The translations under genes were made by a program, and so were the position numbers. From a bacterium UBA1790 (GTDB lineage Bacteria; Bacteroidota; Bacteroidia; Bacteroidales; Muribaculaceae): a stretch of 11,365 nt of DNA. Where the stretch lies: contig DCGA01000152.1 in the NCBI GenBank assembly GCA_002314465.1, positions 1-11,365 on the forward strand, in the 5' to 3' direction. Of this stretch, positions 1 to 6,458 are shown piece by piece. The notes beneath the pieces are model-generated. The model did not search any database. It had not been told where the DNA came from and saw only the letters and a program-made list of their open reading frames with translations. The number at the start of each line of letters is the position of its first letter. The first letter of the stretch is position 1.

Positions 1-26
1 CGCTATCGCGAAGCCCTTTATACGTT

Positions 27-3026
27 TTAGAACGGACGGCCGCCGCCACCACCAGGAGGAGGACCTGAGGGACGCTGACCACCAGGAGGAGGACCCATAC
101 GGCCGCCGTCGGGACCGAAGCCTTCGTATGAGTTCTGGTCCTTAGGCTGCTCACCCTTCTTGAAGGTAGTGAACTTGTAGGTGAAAGTGCACATGCCGTA
201 GCGGCCCAACGAGTTGTTGAAAGTATCCTCAATGTAGTTAGCGGTAACGTTGCGGTTGATGCTCTTGGTCTGGCCCAGGATATCATATACCGACAAAGTG
301 ACTGCAGCCGAACGGTCGCGCAAGAACTGATAAGCAAGCGAAGCATTCCATCTCCACTGCTTGGTATCGTAACCAGCCGAGTAACCGCTGGTAGCACTGA
401 AACTGACGTCGGTGCTTATCACGAGGCCGAAGAGTGACGACCACTGGCCGTTGAACATACCGCCGTAGGTGTGTATGTTGCGATTGCTTGCCACGGTAAC
501 CGAGTTGTGGGTGGTCTGATAACCGTAACGCGGACGAATCTCAAGGTCGAACTGGTCGTTGCGGAATGCGAGGCCCGGCGACAGGTTAATCGAGAAGTTA
601 CCGCTACGGTTGAGCTGCTCGTTGTTGTAACCCTGTGTCTGATTGTAACGCATGAAAGTGTGCGACGAGAAGTACCATGTCTTGCTTGCACCGAAGGGCA
701 GGCTCACCATGTTCATGAGCATTGCGTTCCACACGCCGTTCACGTTCTCGTAGGTTGTGGTGCGACCACCGGTAGTCGGGTCAAACGTAACCTTGTTGAT
801 GATGCTGTTCTGTGTCCAGTCGGCATTAAGGTTGAGCATGAAACTACGCTGGCGTCCCTGTGCGAAATCGCTGAATCGCATGTTGAAACGATGAGCGAAT
901 GAAGGCTTCAACTCGGGATTACCGATAACGATGTTCAGCGGGTTGCTCTCGTCGGCCACAGGCTGCAACTGTGTCAGCGACGGCTGGTTGCTGCGCATGC
1001 GGTAGTTGATGTTGAGGTTACGCGTCTTGGTGAACTTGTAGTTGAAGCGGGCAAAGGGTGCCACTGTCCAAACCCAGCGCGAAGCGATGTTGCGGTCGGG
1101 ATTGATAAGGTCCTTGCTGCTCGACATCGCGTTGTTAACCGAAGCACCGATGTTGAGGTTGTACATCTTGTGATTCTTGCGGAAACCTATCTCAAGGTGC
1201 TGGTTGAGCGAGTTGTTGCGGAATCGGTTGCTCAGTCCCTCGTTGAAGATGCGCTCAATCTCATCGCCAAGTTCATAGTCAAGGATATTACTCAGCATGG
1301 GCAGGTCGGTAAGCACTTCACTGCCATAGTTCTCGGCAACGGCCTGGCGCACATTGGGGTCATAGGCCACATTGAAGATGCTGCGCGAATAACTGTCGAG
1401 GGTTAACGCGGGAGCGGGAGTCACGCCACCGTTTCTCACGATGTCATACACCATCTTGTCGGCAGTGCTGTGGCGGTAGTTTCCGCCGTAAGAAATCTGC
1501 AGGAAGTTGGCGTTCTTGATGTCACCCAAGGGCTCGGTCCACGACAGACGGCCGTTCACGCCGTTGGTGATGCGTTTCTGGTCATATACCTGGTCGATGG
1601 TCTCGTCGGGATCTTCCTTGAGGTAATACTTGTTGTGGGTATAGGTCGTTCCGTCCTCGTCCACATTGCTGTAACTGTAGCGCGCAAAGACGCTGAACGA
1701 ACGGCCGGGATGTGACTTAAACTTGTGGTTGTAGACAACCTGGCCGCCAAACTCATAACTCTTGCCGTCGTTGTGGCCGGTACTTACCGACTTGTTCACC
1801 GCTGTGCGGGCTGCATCGCCGGCGCGGGTAACCGACGAGTCGTTCTTCTCGCTGTTGCTGAAGTTCATCGAGAAGTTGGGGCGAATCTCAAGGGTGTTGC
1901 ATGAGTCAAGTTCCCACTTGAGGCGGAAGTCGCCGCGGAAGTTGTTGCCGCTGTTCTGCGAGCGCGACTCGCTGTCATAGTAACTGGTGCTGTCGGTAAA
2001 CAAGTACTGACGGCTGGTGAGGTTATACACCTCGCGCTTGCTGTGGGTGTAGAGCAGGTTACCGCCAGCGCGGAACTTCTCGCTGTCATTGGTGCCCACA
2101 TTGAAGTTGAAACCTATGTTCTGCGATGTGGTGATGCCGTTGTTGCCGCCAAACATACGCTGGAAGCGCGACGCACCGCCATCGGTAAAGTTCATGCTAT
2201 TCACATTGTTGCCGCCACCTGTGATGGTATACTGGTTTCCGTTGTTGAAGTAATTGGCTATCACACTGCCGGTGTAGCGATTGTCGGTACCATAACCAGC
2301 ATTGACGGTGCCAAACCAACCGTTGTTCATACCCTTCTTCACGGTAAGGTTGATTACGGTCTCGTCTTCGCCGTCATCCACACCGGTGAGGCGCGCAAGG
2401 TCACTCTTGCGGTCTATCACCTGCAACTTGTTCACCATGTTGGCGGGAAGGTTCTTCGAAGCCATCTTGGGGTCGTCGGCAAAGAACTCCTTGCCGTCGA
2501 CAAGGATTTTCTTGACCTCCTTGCCGTTGGCGGTAATCTTACCGTCCGAACCCACCTCCACGCCGGGAAGGCGCTTGAGCAGATCCTCGACCACCGCATT
2601 GGCCTGGGTCTTGTAAGTATCGGCGTTATACTCAATGGTATCTTCCTTCACTGTGATGGGGGTCTTCACGCCCACTACCACAGCCTCCTTGAGCATGACG
2701 GTGTTGGGGTTCATCTTGATGACACCCAAGTTTACGTTACGCCCGTCGGCGCCCACGCTCACATGCTTAATCTCGTCCTTATAACCCACGTAACTCAGTT
2801 TGAGCACATATTTGCCCGATGCGATGCCCTTGAGGTCAAACACACCGTTGGCATCGGTCATCGTACCCTTCACCAGGGTACTGTCCTTTGTAGGCTTGAG
2901 CAAGCGCACCGATGCGCCTATCAGAGCCGTCGTGTCGGTGGCATCAAGCAATATACCGTTTACTACAGCCGCGTGTGACGAAACCGTAGCGAGCAGTGCC
3001 ACTAATACAAATAAAAGGTTTCTCAT
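27..3026 (-). CDS. Outer-membrane TonB-receptor-like beta-barrel protein with carboxypeptidase-regulatory-like N-terminal domain
   Basis: A 999-residue protein. It starts with a Sec signal peptide (MRNLLFVLVALLATVSSHA, likely cut near A19/A20). Residues about 21-105 form a carboxypeptidase-regulatory-like/CNA-B-type beta sandwich (GASVRLL, TDANGVFDLKGI, LKLSYVGYKD). A plug-like segment follows at about 120-235, with the LLKRLPGV motif near 149-156 and NMVNKLQVID further on. The rest is rich in aromatic and Asn residues in alternating patterns, as expected of a large outer-membrane barrel of the OMP_b-brl_3 (PF14905) type common in Bacteroidota. The last 30 or so residues are a Pro/Gly tail (GPPPGG twice), so the protein does not end on the usual final barrel strand. 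No SusD-like gene is adjacent, so the substrate cannot be predicted. It probably sits in the outer membrane and takes up, or helps assemble, an unknown ligand. The start is the only ATG before the signal peptide and lies about 35 bases downstream of a good -7 box. Confidence 0.93.
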   Translation of the reverse strand: MRNLLFVLVALLATVSSHAAVVNGILLDATDTTALIGASVRLLKPTKDSTLVKGTMTDANGVFDLKGIASGKYVLKLSYVGYKDEIKHVSVGADGRNVNLGVIKMNPNTVMLKEAVVVGVKTPITVKEDTIEYNADTYKTQANAVVEDLLKRLPGVEVGSDGKITANGKEVKKILVDGKEFFADDPKMASKNLPANMVNKLQVIDRKSDLARLTGVDDGEDETVINLTVKKGMNNGWFGTVNAGYGTDNRYTGSVIANYFNNGNQYTITGGGNNVNSMNFTDGGASRFQRMFGGNNGITTSQNIGFNFNVGTNDSEKFRAGGNLLYTHSKREVYNLTSRQYLFTDSTSYYDSESRSQNSGNNFRGDFRLKWELDSCNTLEIRPNFSMNFSNSEKNDSSVTRAGDAARTAVNKSVSTGHNDGKSYEFGGQVVYNHKFKSHPGRSFSVFARYSYSNVDEDGTTYTHNKYYLKEDPDETIDQVYDQKRITNGVNGRLSWTEPLGDIKNANFLQISYGGNYRHSTADKMVYDIVRNGGVTPAPALTLDSYSRSIFNVAYDPNVRQAVAENYGSEVLTDLPMLSNILDYELGDEIERIFNEGLSNRFRNNSLNQHLEIGFRKNHKMYNLNIGASVNNAMSSSKDLINPDRNIASRWVWTVAPFARFNYKFTKTRNLNINYRMRSNQPSLTQLQPVADESNPLNIVIGNPELKPSFAHRFNMRFSDFAQGRQRSFMLNLNADWTQNSIINKVTFDPTTGGRTTTYENVNGVWNAMLMNMVSLPFGASKTWYFSSHTFMRYNQTQGYNNEQLNRSGNFSINLSPGLAFRNDQFDLEIRPRYGYQTTHNSVTVASNRNIHTYGGMFNGQWSSLFGLVISTDVSFSATSGYSAGYDTKQWRWNASLAYQFLRDRSAAVTLSVYDILGQTKSINRNVTANYIEDTFNNSLGRYGMCTFTYKFTTFKKGEQPKDQNSYEGFGPDGGRMGPPPGGQRPSGPPPGGGGGRPF
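48..95. repeat. 18-bp direct repeat encoding GPPPGG in the C-terminal tail
   Basis: The 18-mer ACCACCAGGAGGAGGACC occurs exactly at 48-65 and again at 78-95, 30 bp apart and in the same reading frame of the minus-strand barrel gene. Each copy encodes Gly-Pro-Pro-Pro-Gly-Gly. Exact identity at DNA level suggests a recent duplication and a tail that can change in length. Confidence 0.8.
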
Positions 3027-3060
3027 TATCTTGTAATTATTATTTTCTATTTTTAGAATA

Positions 3061-3093
3061 CAAAGGTAACTCCATTTTTTCGGTTATACCAAA
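3061..3093 (-). promoter_or_regulatory. Bacteroidota-type promoter of the outer-membrane barrel gene
   Basis: On the minus strand a TACCTTTG box (plus coordinates 3061-3068) matches the -7 consensus TAnnTTTG. A TTTG (3090-3093) lies 21 bases upstream in the -33 position. The predicted transcript starts near 3056, giving a leader of about 30 bases before the ATG at 3026. Confidence 0.6.
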
Positions 3094-3099
3094 TTTATC

Positions 3100-3107
3100 T
3101 ACCTTTG
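3100..3107 (+). promoter_or_regulatory. Candidate divergent -7 box (TACCTTTG) reading into the gene-poor region
   Basis: TACCTTTG followed by C matches the Bacteroidota -7 consensus on the plus strand, back to back with the barrel-gene promoter. No clear TTTG is seen at -33; the best upstream stretch is the T-run at 3075-3080. If active, it would transcribe the 37-codon ORF at 3126 or the repeats beyond it. It may be chance. Confidence 0.3.
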
Positions 3108-3125
3108 CGCTATATTTATAGACAA

Positions 3126-3239
3126 ATGGACACTCAATTAGTTAATCTCCCACACCCACCTTTATTCTTTTTTAACTCTCTCGCCCACACCGGCCCTTAT
3201 ATCCTTATGTCTAAATTAACCACAGATTTAGCAGATTAA
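3126..3239 (+). CDS. Possible 37-codon small ORF, doubtful
   Basis: An ATG at 3126 opens 37 codons, starting MDTQLVNLPHPPLFFF and ending at TAA 3237-3239. The only support is position: it begins about 20 bases after a plus-strand -7 box. There is no clear ribosome-binding site, and the last third runs into an AT-rich stretch (CACAGATTTAGCAGATT) that resembles repetitive intergenic sequence. The product resembles no family I recognise. A chance ORF is the more likely reading. Confidence 0.15.
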   Translation: MDTQLVNLPHPPLFFFNSLAHTGPYILMSKLTTDLAD

Positions 3240-3249
3240 ACAAATTAAA

Positions 3250-3471
3250 TATAGTCTTTATGTCCTTTTAGTCTAAAAAGTCTGCGAGTTTTGCGAGAGG
3301 CCGTAACCATCATCGCGAAGCACAAAAAATATCTGTGAGATCCGAGAGATCCGTGTGAGGCCAATCCCCATCGCAAAGCACAAAAACCATCTGCGAGTTT
3401 TGCGAGTTCTGCGAGAGGACGTAACCATCATCGCGAAGCCTTATAGTCTTTTTGTCCTTTTAGTCTAAAAA
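3250..3471. repeat. Mosaic of intergenic direct repeats: two 30-bp boxes flanking three degenerate units of about 50-57 bp
   Basis: A 30-base box beginning TATAGTCTTT and ending AGTCTAAAAA occurs at 3250-3279 and 3442-3471 with one mismatch. Between the copies are three related units (about 3280-3330, 3331-3387, 3388-3440). Each starts with 9-base TGCGAGttt-like words and continues into an ATCGCGAAGC-like end. GTAACCATCATCGCGAAGC is identical at 3303-3321 and 3421-3439. The middle unit is diverged (TGTGAGATC, CGAGAGATC, then CCCATCGCAAAGC). The third unit has one more 9-mer than the first. An 11-base piece, ATCGCGAAGCC, also occurs at 5-15, beyond the other end of the barrel gene. No ORF spans the region. 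The function is unknown. Confidence 0.75.
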
Positions 3472-3480
3472 CATTCAGTA

Positions 3481-3522
3481 TATAAAAAACAAATACCGGC
3501 GGCCCTTGCAGGTCACCGGTAT
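3481..3522 (-). terminator. Rho-independent terminator of tRNA-Tyr
   Basis: Just after the tRNA 3' end on the minus strand, ATACCGG (3516-3522) pairs with CCGGTAT (3493-3499) around a 16-base interior that can pair further (CC with GG). The stem is followed by a T-rich run (TTTGTTTTTTA). Position and form are those of an intrinsic terminator. Confidence 0.75.
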
Positions 3523-3524
3523 CG

Positions 3525-3607
3525 TGGGTAGAGATGGATTCGAACCACCGAAGTCGAGAGACAGCAGATTTACAGTCTGCCCCATTTGGCCACTCTGGAA
3601 TCTACCC
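3525..3607 (-). tRNA. tRNA-Tyr, anticodon GTA
   Basis: This 83-base class II tRNA reads on the minus strand. The acceptor arms GGGTAGA and TCTACCC pair perfectly over 7 bp, followed by discriminator A (3525). CCA is not encoded. The anticodon stem GCAGA/TCTGC encloses the loop CTGTAAA, with anticodon GTA at plus positions 3571-3573. A long variable arm follows, as bacterial tRNA-Tyr has. The T arm is GGTGG-TTCGAAT-CCATC. It is a single tRNA with its own promoter and terminator. Confidence 0.97.
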
Positions 3608-3625
3608 GCTTTCTTAAAAAGCGTT

Positions 3626-3654
3626 GCAAAGGTAAGAGTTTTTTTTGAATACAA
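3626..3654 (-). promoter_or_regulatory. Promoter of tRNA-Tyr
   Basis: On the minus strand, TACCTTTGC (plus 3626-3634) matches the -7 consensus, and TTG (3652-3654) lies 17 bases upstream. It is placed to start transcription just before the tRNA 5' end at 3607. Its -33 region overlaps that of the divergent recF promoter. Confidence 0.65.
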
Positions 3655-3675
3655 CAAAAAAAATGTGTATTTTTG
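3644..3675 (+). promoter_or_regulatory. Promoter of the recF operon
   Basis: TTTG (3644-3647) and TATTTTTG (3668-3675) match the -33 and -7 elements with a 20-base spacer. The predicted start is near 3680, giving a leader of just under 40 bases before the recF ATG. Confidence 0.6.
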
Positions 3676-3700
3676 CGTAAAATTTAGAGAATTTTCCTCT

Positions 3701-3708
3701 AAAGGAGG
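3701..3708 (+). promoter_or_regulatory. Strong Shine-Dalgarno sequence of recF
   Basis: AAAGGAGG ends 9 bases before the ATG at 3718 and fixes this start. Such a long anti-16S match is unusual for Bacteroidota, whose genes mostly lack a Shine-Dalgarno. The other genes of this window show none comparable. Confidence 0.6.
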
Positions 3709-3717
3709 CAAAACCAT

Positions 3718-4815
3718 ATGATATTAAACAGTATTTCCATCCTAAACTATAAGAACATCGCCGAGGCGCGCCTTGAGTTTTCGCCCAACGTAAACTGCCT
3801 TATCGGCGACAACGGAATGGGCAAGACCAATATCCTCGATGCGGTGTATTACCTGAGCTTCTGCAAGAGTTACATCAACCAGAGCGACTCGTCGGTGATG
3901 CGCCACGGCGAGACCTACATGATGCTGCAGGGCAAGTACACCCGTCGCGACGTGCAGGAAGACATCTCGCTGTCGCTGCAGCGCGGCAAGCGCAAGGTGG
4001 TGCGCCGCTCGGGCAAGGAATACCAGCGACTGAGCCAGCACATAGGTCTGCTGCCGCTCGTCATGATTTCGCCCATGGATTGGGACCTCATCAGGGGTGC
4101 CGGCGAGGAACGACGACGCTTCATGGACCAGATTATCTCGCAAGGCGACAAGGACTATCTCGATGCCCTCATTCGCTACGGCAAGGCAGTGGAACAGCGC
4201 AACTCCATGATCAAACAGGGTTTCAACGACCCCTTGCTCTACGAGACCGTAGAGGATGTGATGTGCGAGAGCGCACAACGCGTATACGCGGCACGCAAGG
4301 CGTGGGTGGAGCAGTTTACCCCCACCTTCATGCACTACTACAACGCGGTGGCGGGCGACGGCGAACAGGTGAGCCTGCAATACGAAAGCCACCTCAACGA
4401 GGCTTCGATGAAAGAAGTGCTTGCGGCATGCCGCGAGCGCGACATGATCCTGGGGTACACCAGCCGAGGCGTGCACCGCGACGACCTGGAACTACTGCTG
4501 GGCGAGCACAGCATGCGACGCACCGGTTCGCAGGGTCAGTGCAAGACCTACACCATAGCCCTGCGCATGGCACAGTACGACTTCCTGCGCGAGGCAAGCC
4601 CCACGACGCCCATCCTGCTGCTCGACGACATCTTTGACAAACTCGACGCACACCGCGTGGAACGCATCGTCGACGTGGTATCGAGCGACCGATTCGGACA
4701 AATATTCATCACCGACACTAACCGCACCCACCTCGACGAGATAATGCAGCGCATCGATGGCGACCACTGCATGTTCACCGTGCGCGACGGCGAGGTAGTG
4801 GCCGATAGCAAGTAA
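3718..4815 (+). CDS. recF: DNA replication and repair protein RecF
   Basis: This 365-residue protein has the usual RecF length. RecF is a cytosolic SMC/ABC-type ATPase that loads RecA at single-strand gaps and stalled forks together with RecO and RecR. The Walker A motif GDNGMGKT is at residues 30-37, with the preceding SISILNYKN typical of the family. The ABC signature GSQGQCKT is near 269-276. Walker B, ILLLDDIFDKLD, lies near 298-309 and carries the catalytic acidic residue in the DD pair. The conserved HRDD stretch (VHRDDLELLL) precedes the signature. The start is set by the Shine-Dalgarno at 3701-3708. It is the first gene of an operon: the DUF721 gene follows after 27 bases. No key residue is missing. 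Confidence 0.97.
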   Translation: MILNSISILNYKNIAEARLEFSPNVNCLIGDNGMGKTNILDAVYYLSFCKSYINQSDSSVMRHGETYMMLQGKYTRRDVQEDISLSLQRGKRKVVRRSGKEYQRLSQHIGLLPLVMISPMDWDLIRGAGEERRRFMDQIISQGDKDYLDALIRYGKAVEQRNSMIKQGFNDPLLYETVEDVMCESAQRVYAARKAWVEQFTPTFMHYYNAVAGDGEQVSLQYESHLNEASMKEVLAACRERDMILGYTSRGVHRDDLELLLGEHSMRRTGSQGQCKTYTIALRMAQYDFLREASPTTPILLLDDIFDKLDAHRVERIVDVVSSDRFGQIFITDTNRTHLDEIMQRIDGDHCMFTVRDGEVVADSK

Positions 4816-4842
4816 CGCATAACCCCTTAATATAAAACCGCA

Positions 4843-5133
4843 ATGAAGAAAACACAAGCCAAGCAGATAGGCGATATCGTTCAGGAATACCTCAAGAAGG
4901 AGAACCTCGACAGCGCACTCGACGAGCACCGTGCCAGCGCACTGTGGCCGCAGGTCGTGGGCCAGGGCATCAACCGATACACCGTTACCCGATGGGTGAA
5001 GGACGGCGTGATGCATGTGCAGATATCGAGCGCTCCGCTTCGCAACGAACTCATGCTCAACCGCTCGCGCGTCATAGCGCTCATCAACGAAGCCCTGGGC
5101 CGCGAGGTTATCCACGAGATAGTATTTTATTGA
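4843..5133 (+). CDS. DUF721/DciA-like protein
   Basis: This 96-residue protein has the DUF721 (DciA-family) pattern. An N-terminal helix (IGDIVQEYLKKENLDSAL) is followed by ALWPQVVGQGINRYT, then VKDGVMHVQISSAPLRNELMLNRSRVIALINEALG and a final IHEIVFY strand. The folded part resembles a type II KH domain. DciA proteins load or activate the replicative helicase DnaB in bacteria that lack DnaC. Bacteroidota members are short and often lie next to recF, as here. The start follows recF by 27 bases and the stop is 11 bases before the thioesterase ATG, so one transcript is likely. Membership of the family is fairly certain. The helicase-loading role is inferred from the wider family, and this short form lacks the long tail of proteobacterial DciA. 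Confidence 0.85.
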   Translation: MKKTQAKQIGDIVQEYLKKENLDSALDEHRASALWPQVVGQGINRYTVTRWVKDGVMHVQISSAPLRNELMLNRSRVIALINEALGREVIHEIVFY

Positions 5134-5144
5134 AAACAACGACA

Positions 5145-5615
5145 ATGGACAACAACGATAACAACAAGCCCCGCCACGGCAGTGTAGTGGCTACACACCC
5201 TTTCTACTGCATCACGCCGGTGCAACTGCGATTCAGCGACATCGACATGCTGGGTCACGTCAACAACTCTCGATACTTCGAACTCTTTGACATCGCCAAG
5301 AACGACTACTTTACCCGTGTAGCCGGCGGCAACATCGTGTGGCAACGCCCGCCGGTGATGATTGCCAACATCAACTGCGACTACCTGAGCCAAACGACCC
5401 TCAACGAACCCGTAGAGGTCCTCACACAGGTCGACCACATAGGCGACAAGAGTTTCGTGCTCATACAGCAACTCGTCAACAGCGACACCCGCGAGGTGAA
5501 ATGCTCATGTGCCGCAACCATGGTCAACTTCGACGTGCAGGCTCGCATCCCGGCACGCGTGAGCGACGAGTGGCGACAGGCAATCGCAGCCTTTGAGCAT
5601 CGCGACATGGAGTAA
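5145..5615 (+). CDS. Acyl-CoA thioesterase, hotdog fold (4HBT/YbgC-FadM type)
   Basis: This 156-residue cytosolic protein, starting MDNNDNNKPRHG, is the length of a single-hotdog thioesterase. The core motif is LRFSDIDMLGHVNNSRYFELFD at residues 28-49. D34 is the likely catalytic Asp, followed by the GHVNN turn of the 4HBT family. Further strands are MIANINCDYLSQTTL, PVEVLTQVDHIGDKSFVLIQQL and KCSCAATMVNFD. Such enzymes hydrolyse acyl-CoA or acyl-ACP; the acyl group cannot be read from the sequence. The frame is open 67 codons further upstream, but that part lies inside the DUF721 gene in another frame. I therefore chose the ATG 11 bases after the DUF721 stop. It is the last gene of the recF operon, with no obvious functional link to recF. 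Confidence 0.9.
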   Translation: MDNNDNNKPRHGSVVATHPFYCITPVQLRFSDIDMLGHVNNSRYFELFDIAKNDYFTRVAGGNIVWQRPPVMIANINCDYLSQTTLNEPVEVLTQVDHIGDKSFVLIQQLVNSDTREVKCSCAATMVNFDVQARIPARVSDEWRQAIAAFEHRDME

Positions 5616-5659
5616 GGCTCTCGTGCACCGCGTGTAGTCCACGTTAACGGGCCCCAGTG

Positions 5660-5680
5660 GGCGACGGTTCCTCCGTCGCC
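5660..5680. repeat. Perfect 8-bp GC-rich hairpin in the spacer after the recF operon
   Basis: GGCGACGG (5660-5667) and CCGTCGCC (5673-5680) form a perfect stem with the loop TTCCT. No T-run follows on either strand, so it is not a classical intrinsic terminator. An overlapping alternative stem, GCCC/GGGC at 5651-5662, could compete with it. The surrounding stretch (5616-5745) holds no ORF of note. It could be a dispersed REP-like element, or an RNA hairpin protecting the 3' end of the recF operon transcript. Confidence 0.5.
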
Positions 5681-5794
5681 ATGTTCTGCCCCTTGTCCCT
5701 CTGTAGTGGCGGTCTCAACTTCAGGCCATGCCACCCATCAAACCGTATGAGAAATTTTTAATTATTTAAATTTCCTTCAGTACAAAAAAAGTAG

Positions 5795-5802
5795 TACCTT
5801 TG
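5795..5802 (+). promoter_or_regulatory. -7 box of the isomerase operon, set directly against the start codon
   Basis: TACCTTTG, followed by C, matches the TAnnTTTG consensus and ends only 4 bases before the ATG at 5807. A start about 4-6 bases downstream of the box would fall on or next to the A of that ATG, giving a leaderless mRNA. No clear -33 TTTG is visible; the upstream sequence is AT-rich. Confidence 0.55.
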
Positions 5803-5806
5803 CACT

Positions 5807-6409
5807 ATGGATGTGAAGCAAAAAATGAAAGAGATTCTGGAGGCCGAGAGCAAGGCCATCCAGGCTATTCCCGTGACCGATGACTACGACCGCGCAGTAC
5901 AACTTATTGTAGAACACGTGCACAACGGTTGTGGCAAACTGGTTACTTCGGGAATGGGCAAGTGCGGCCAGATTGCCGACAACATTGCCACTACTTTTTC
6001 TTCTACAGGTATCCCGGCCGTGTTCCTCCACCCCAGCGAGGCACAGCACGGCGACCTGGGTGTGCTGCAGCGCGGCGACGTGATGCTGCTGCTGTCTAAC
6101 TCGGGGCGCACAAGCGAAATCATCTCGCTGCTCGAGCTGGCTCGCGACCTATATCCCCAACTCAAGTTCATCGTCATCACCGGCAACAAGGACAGCCAGT
6201 TGGCACGTCAAGCCGACGTGTGCCTGTGGACCGGCGGCGCTCCCGAGGTGTGTCCCCTGGGACTCACCCCCACCACATCTACCACAATGATGACTGTGAT
6301 GGGCGACGTGCTCGTGGTCAACACCATGCTCGCAACCGGCTTCACTCGCGAGCAATATGCTCTGCGCCACCACGGTGGCTACCTCGGTGCCAAAGCCAAG
6401 GGCAAATAA
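5807..6409 (+). CDS. kdsD: Single-domain D-arabinose-5-phosphate isomerase (SIS domain only), KpsF/GutQ/KdsD family
   Basis: This 200-residue protein consists of one SIS domain. The enzyme interconverts D-ribulose-5-phosphate and D-arabinose-5-phosphate, the first step towards Kdo for LPS. Diagnostic stretches are TSGMGKCGQIADNIATTF (about residues 47-64, catalytic Lys in GMGK), FLHPSEAQHGDLG, LLLSNSGRTSEI (phosphate binding), PTTSTTMMTVMGDVL, and RHHGGYLG near the C-terminus, where the family has HPGG-LG. Proteobacterial KdsD has about 328 residues with two extra CBS domains, which are absent here. Single-domain forms of this size are known from Bacteroides fragilis. ATG 5807 may be leaderless. 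ATG 5825 (Met7) is the alternative start and would leave a leader of about 18 bases. The PfkB-fold gene follows after 49 bases. Confidence 0.9.
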   Translation: MDVKQKMKEILEAESKAIQAIPVTDDYDRAVQLIVEHVHNGCGKLVTSGMGKCGQIADNIATTFSSTGIPAVFLHPSEAQHGDLGVLQRGDVMLLLSNSGRTSEIISLLELARDLYPQLKFIVITGNKDSQLARQADVCLWTGGAPEVCPLGLTPTTSTTMMTVMGDVLVVNTMLATGFTREQYALRHHGGYLGAKAKGK

Positions 6410-6458
6410 ACAACAACTAAACATCTACACATCTAAACTACATAAGGGAAATAGAAAA

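Noticed and set aside
2043..2978. Long plus-strand open frame (311 codons) opposite the barrel gene
   Set aside because: It lies fully antisense to a well-supported gene, has no recognisable domain and no promoter or ribosome-binding site. Its His/Val-rich product is typical of the opposite-strand frame of a GC-rich gene.
27..3026. SusC of a polysaccharide utilisation locus
   Set aside because: No SusD-like lipoprotein, glycoside hydrolase or sensor is adjacent, and the barrel is of the PF14905-like type rather than a clear SusC.
3250..3471. CRISPR array
   Set aside because: The units are degenerate and joined without unique spacers of constant length, and no cas gene is in the window.
3742..4476. 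Minus-strand open frame (244 codons) opposite recF
   Set aside because: It is antisense to a clear RecF with all motifs, and its composition is that of an opposite-strand shadow.
4944..5144. N-terminal extension of the thioesterase by 67 codons
   Set aside because: This stretch lies inside the DUF721 gene in another frame and is Arg/His/Pro-rich without family similarity. The ATG at 5145 gives the normal hotdog length.
6357..6458. N-terminal extension of the PfkB-fold protein by 34 codons
   Set aside because: It overlaps the end of the isomerase gene, and the family begins with the strand right after the ATG at 6459.
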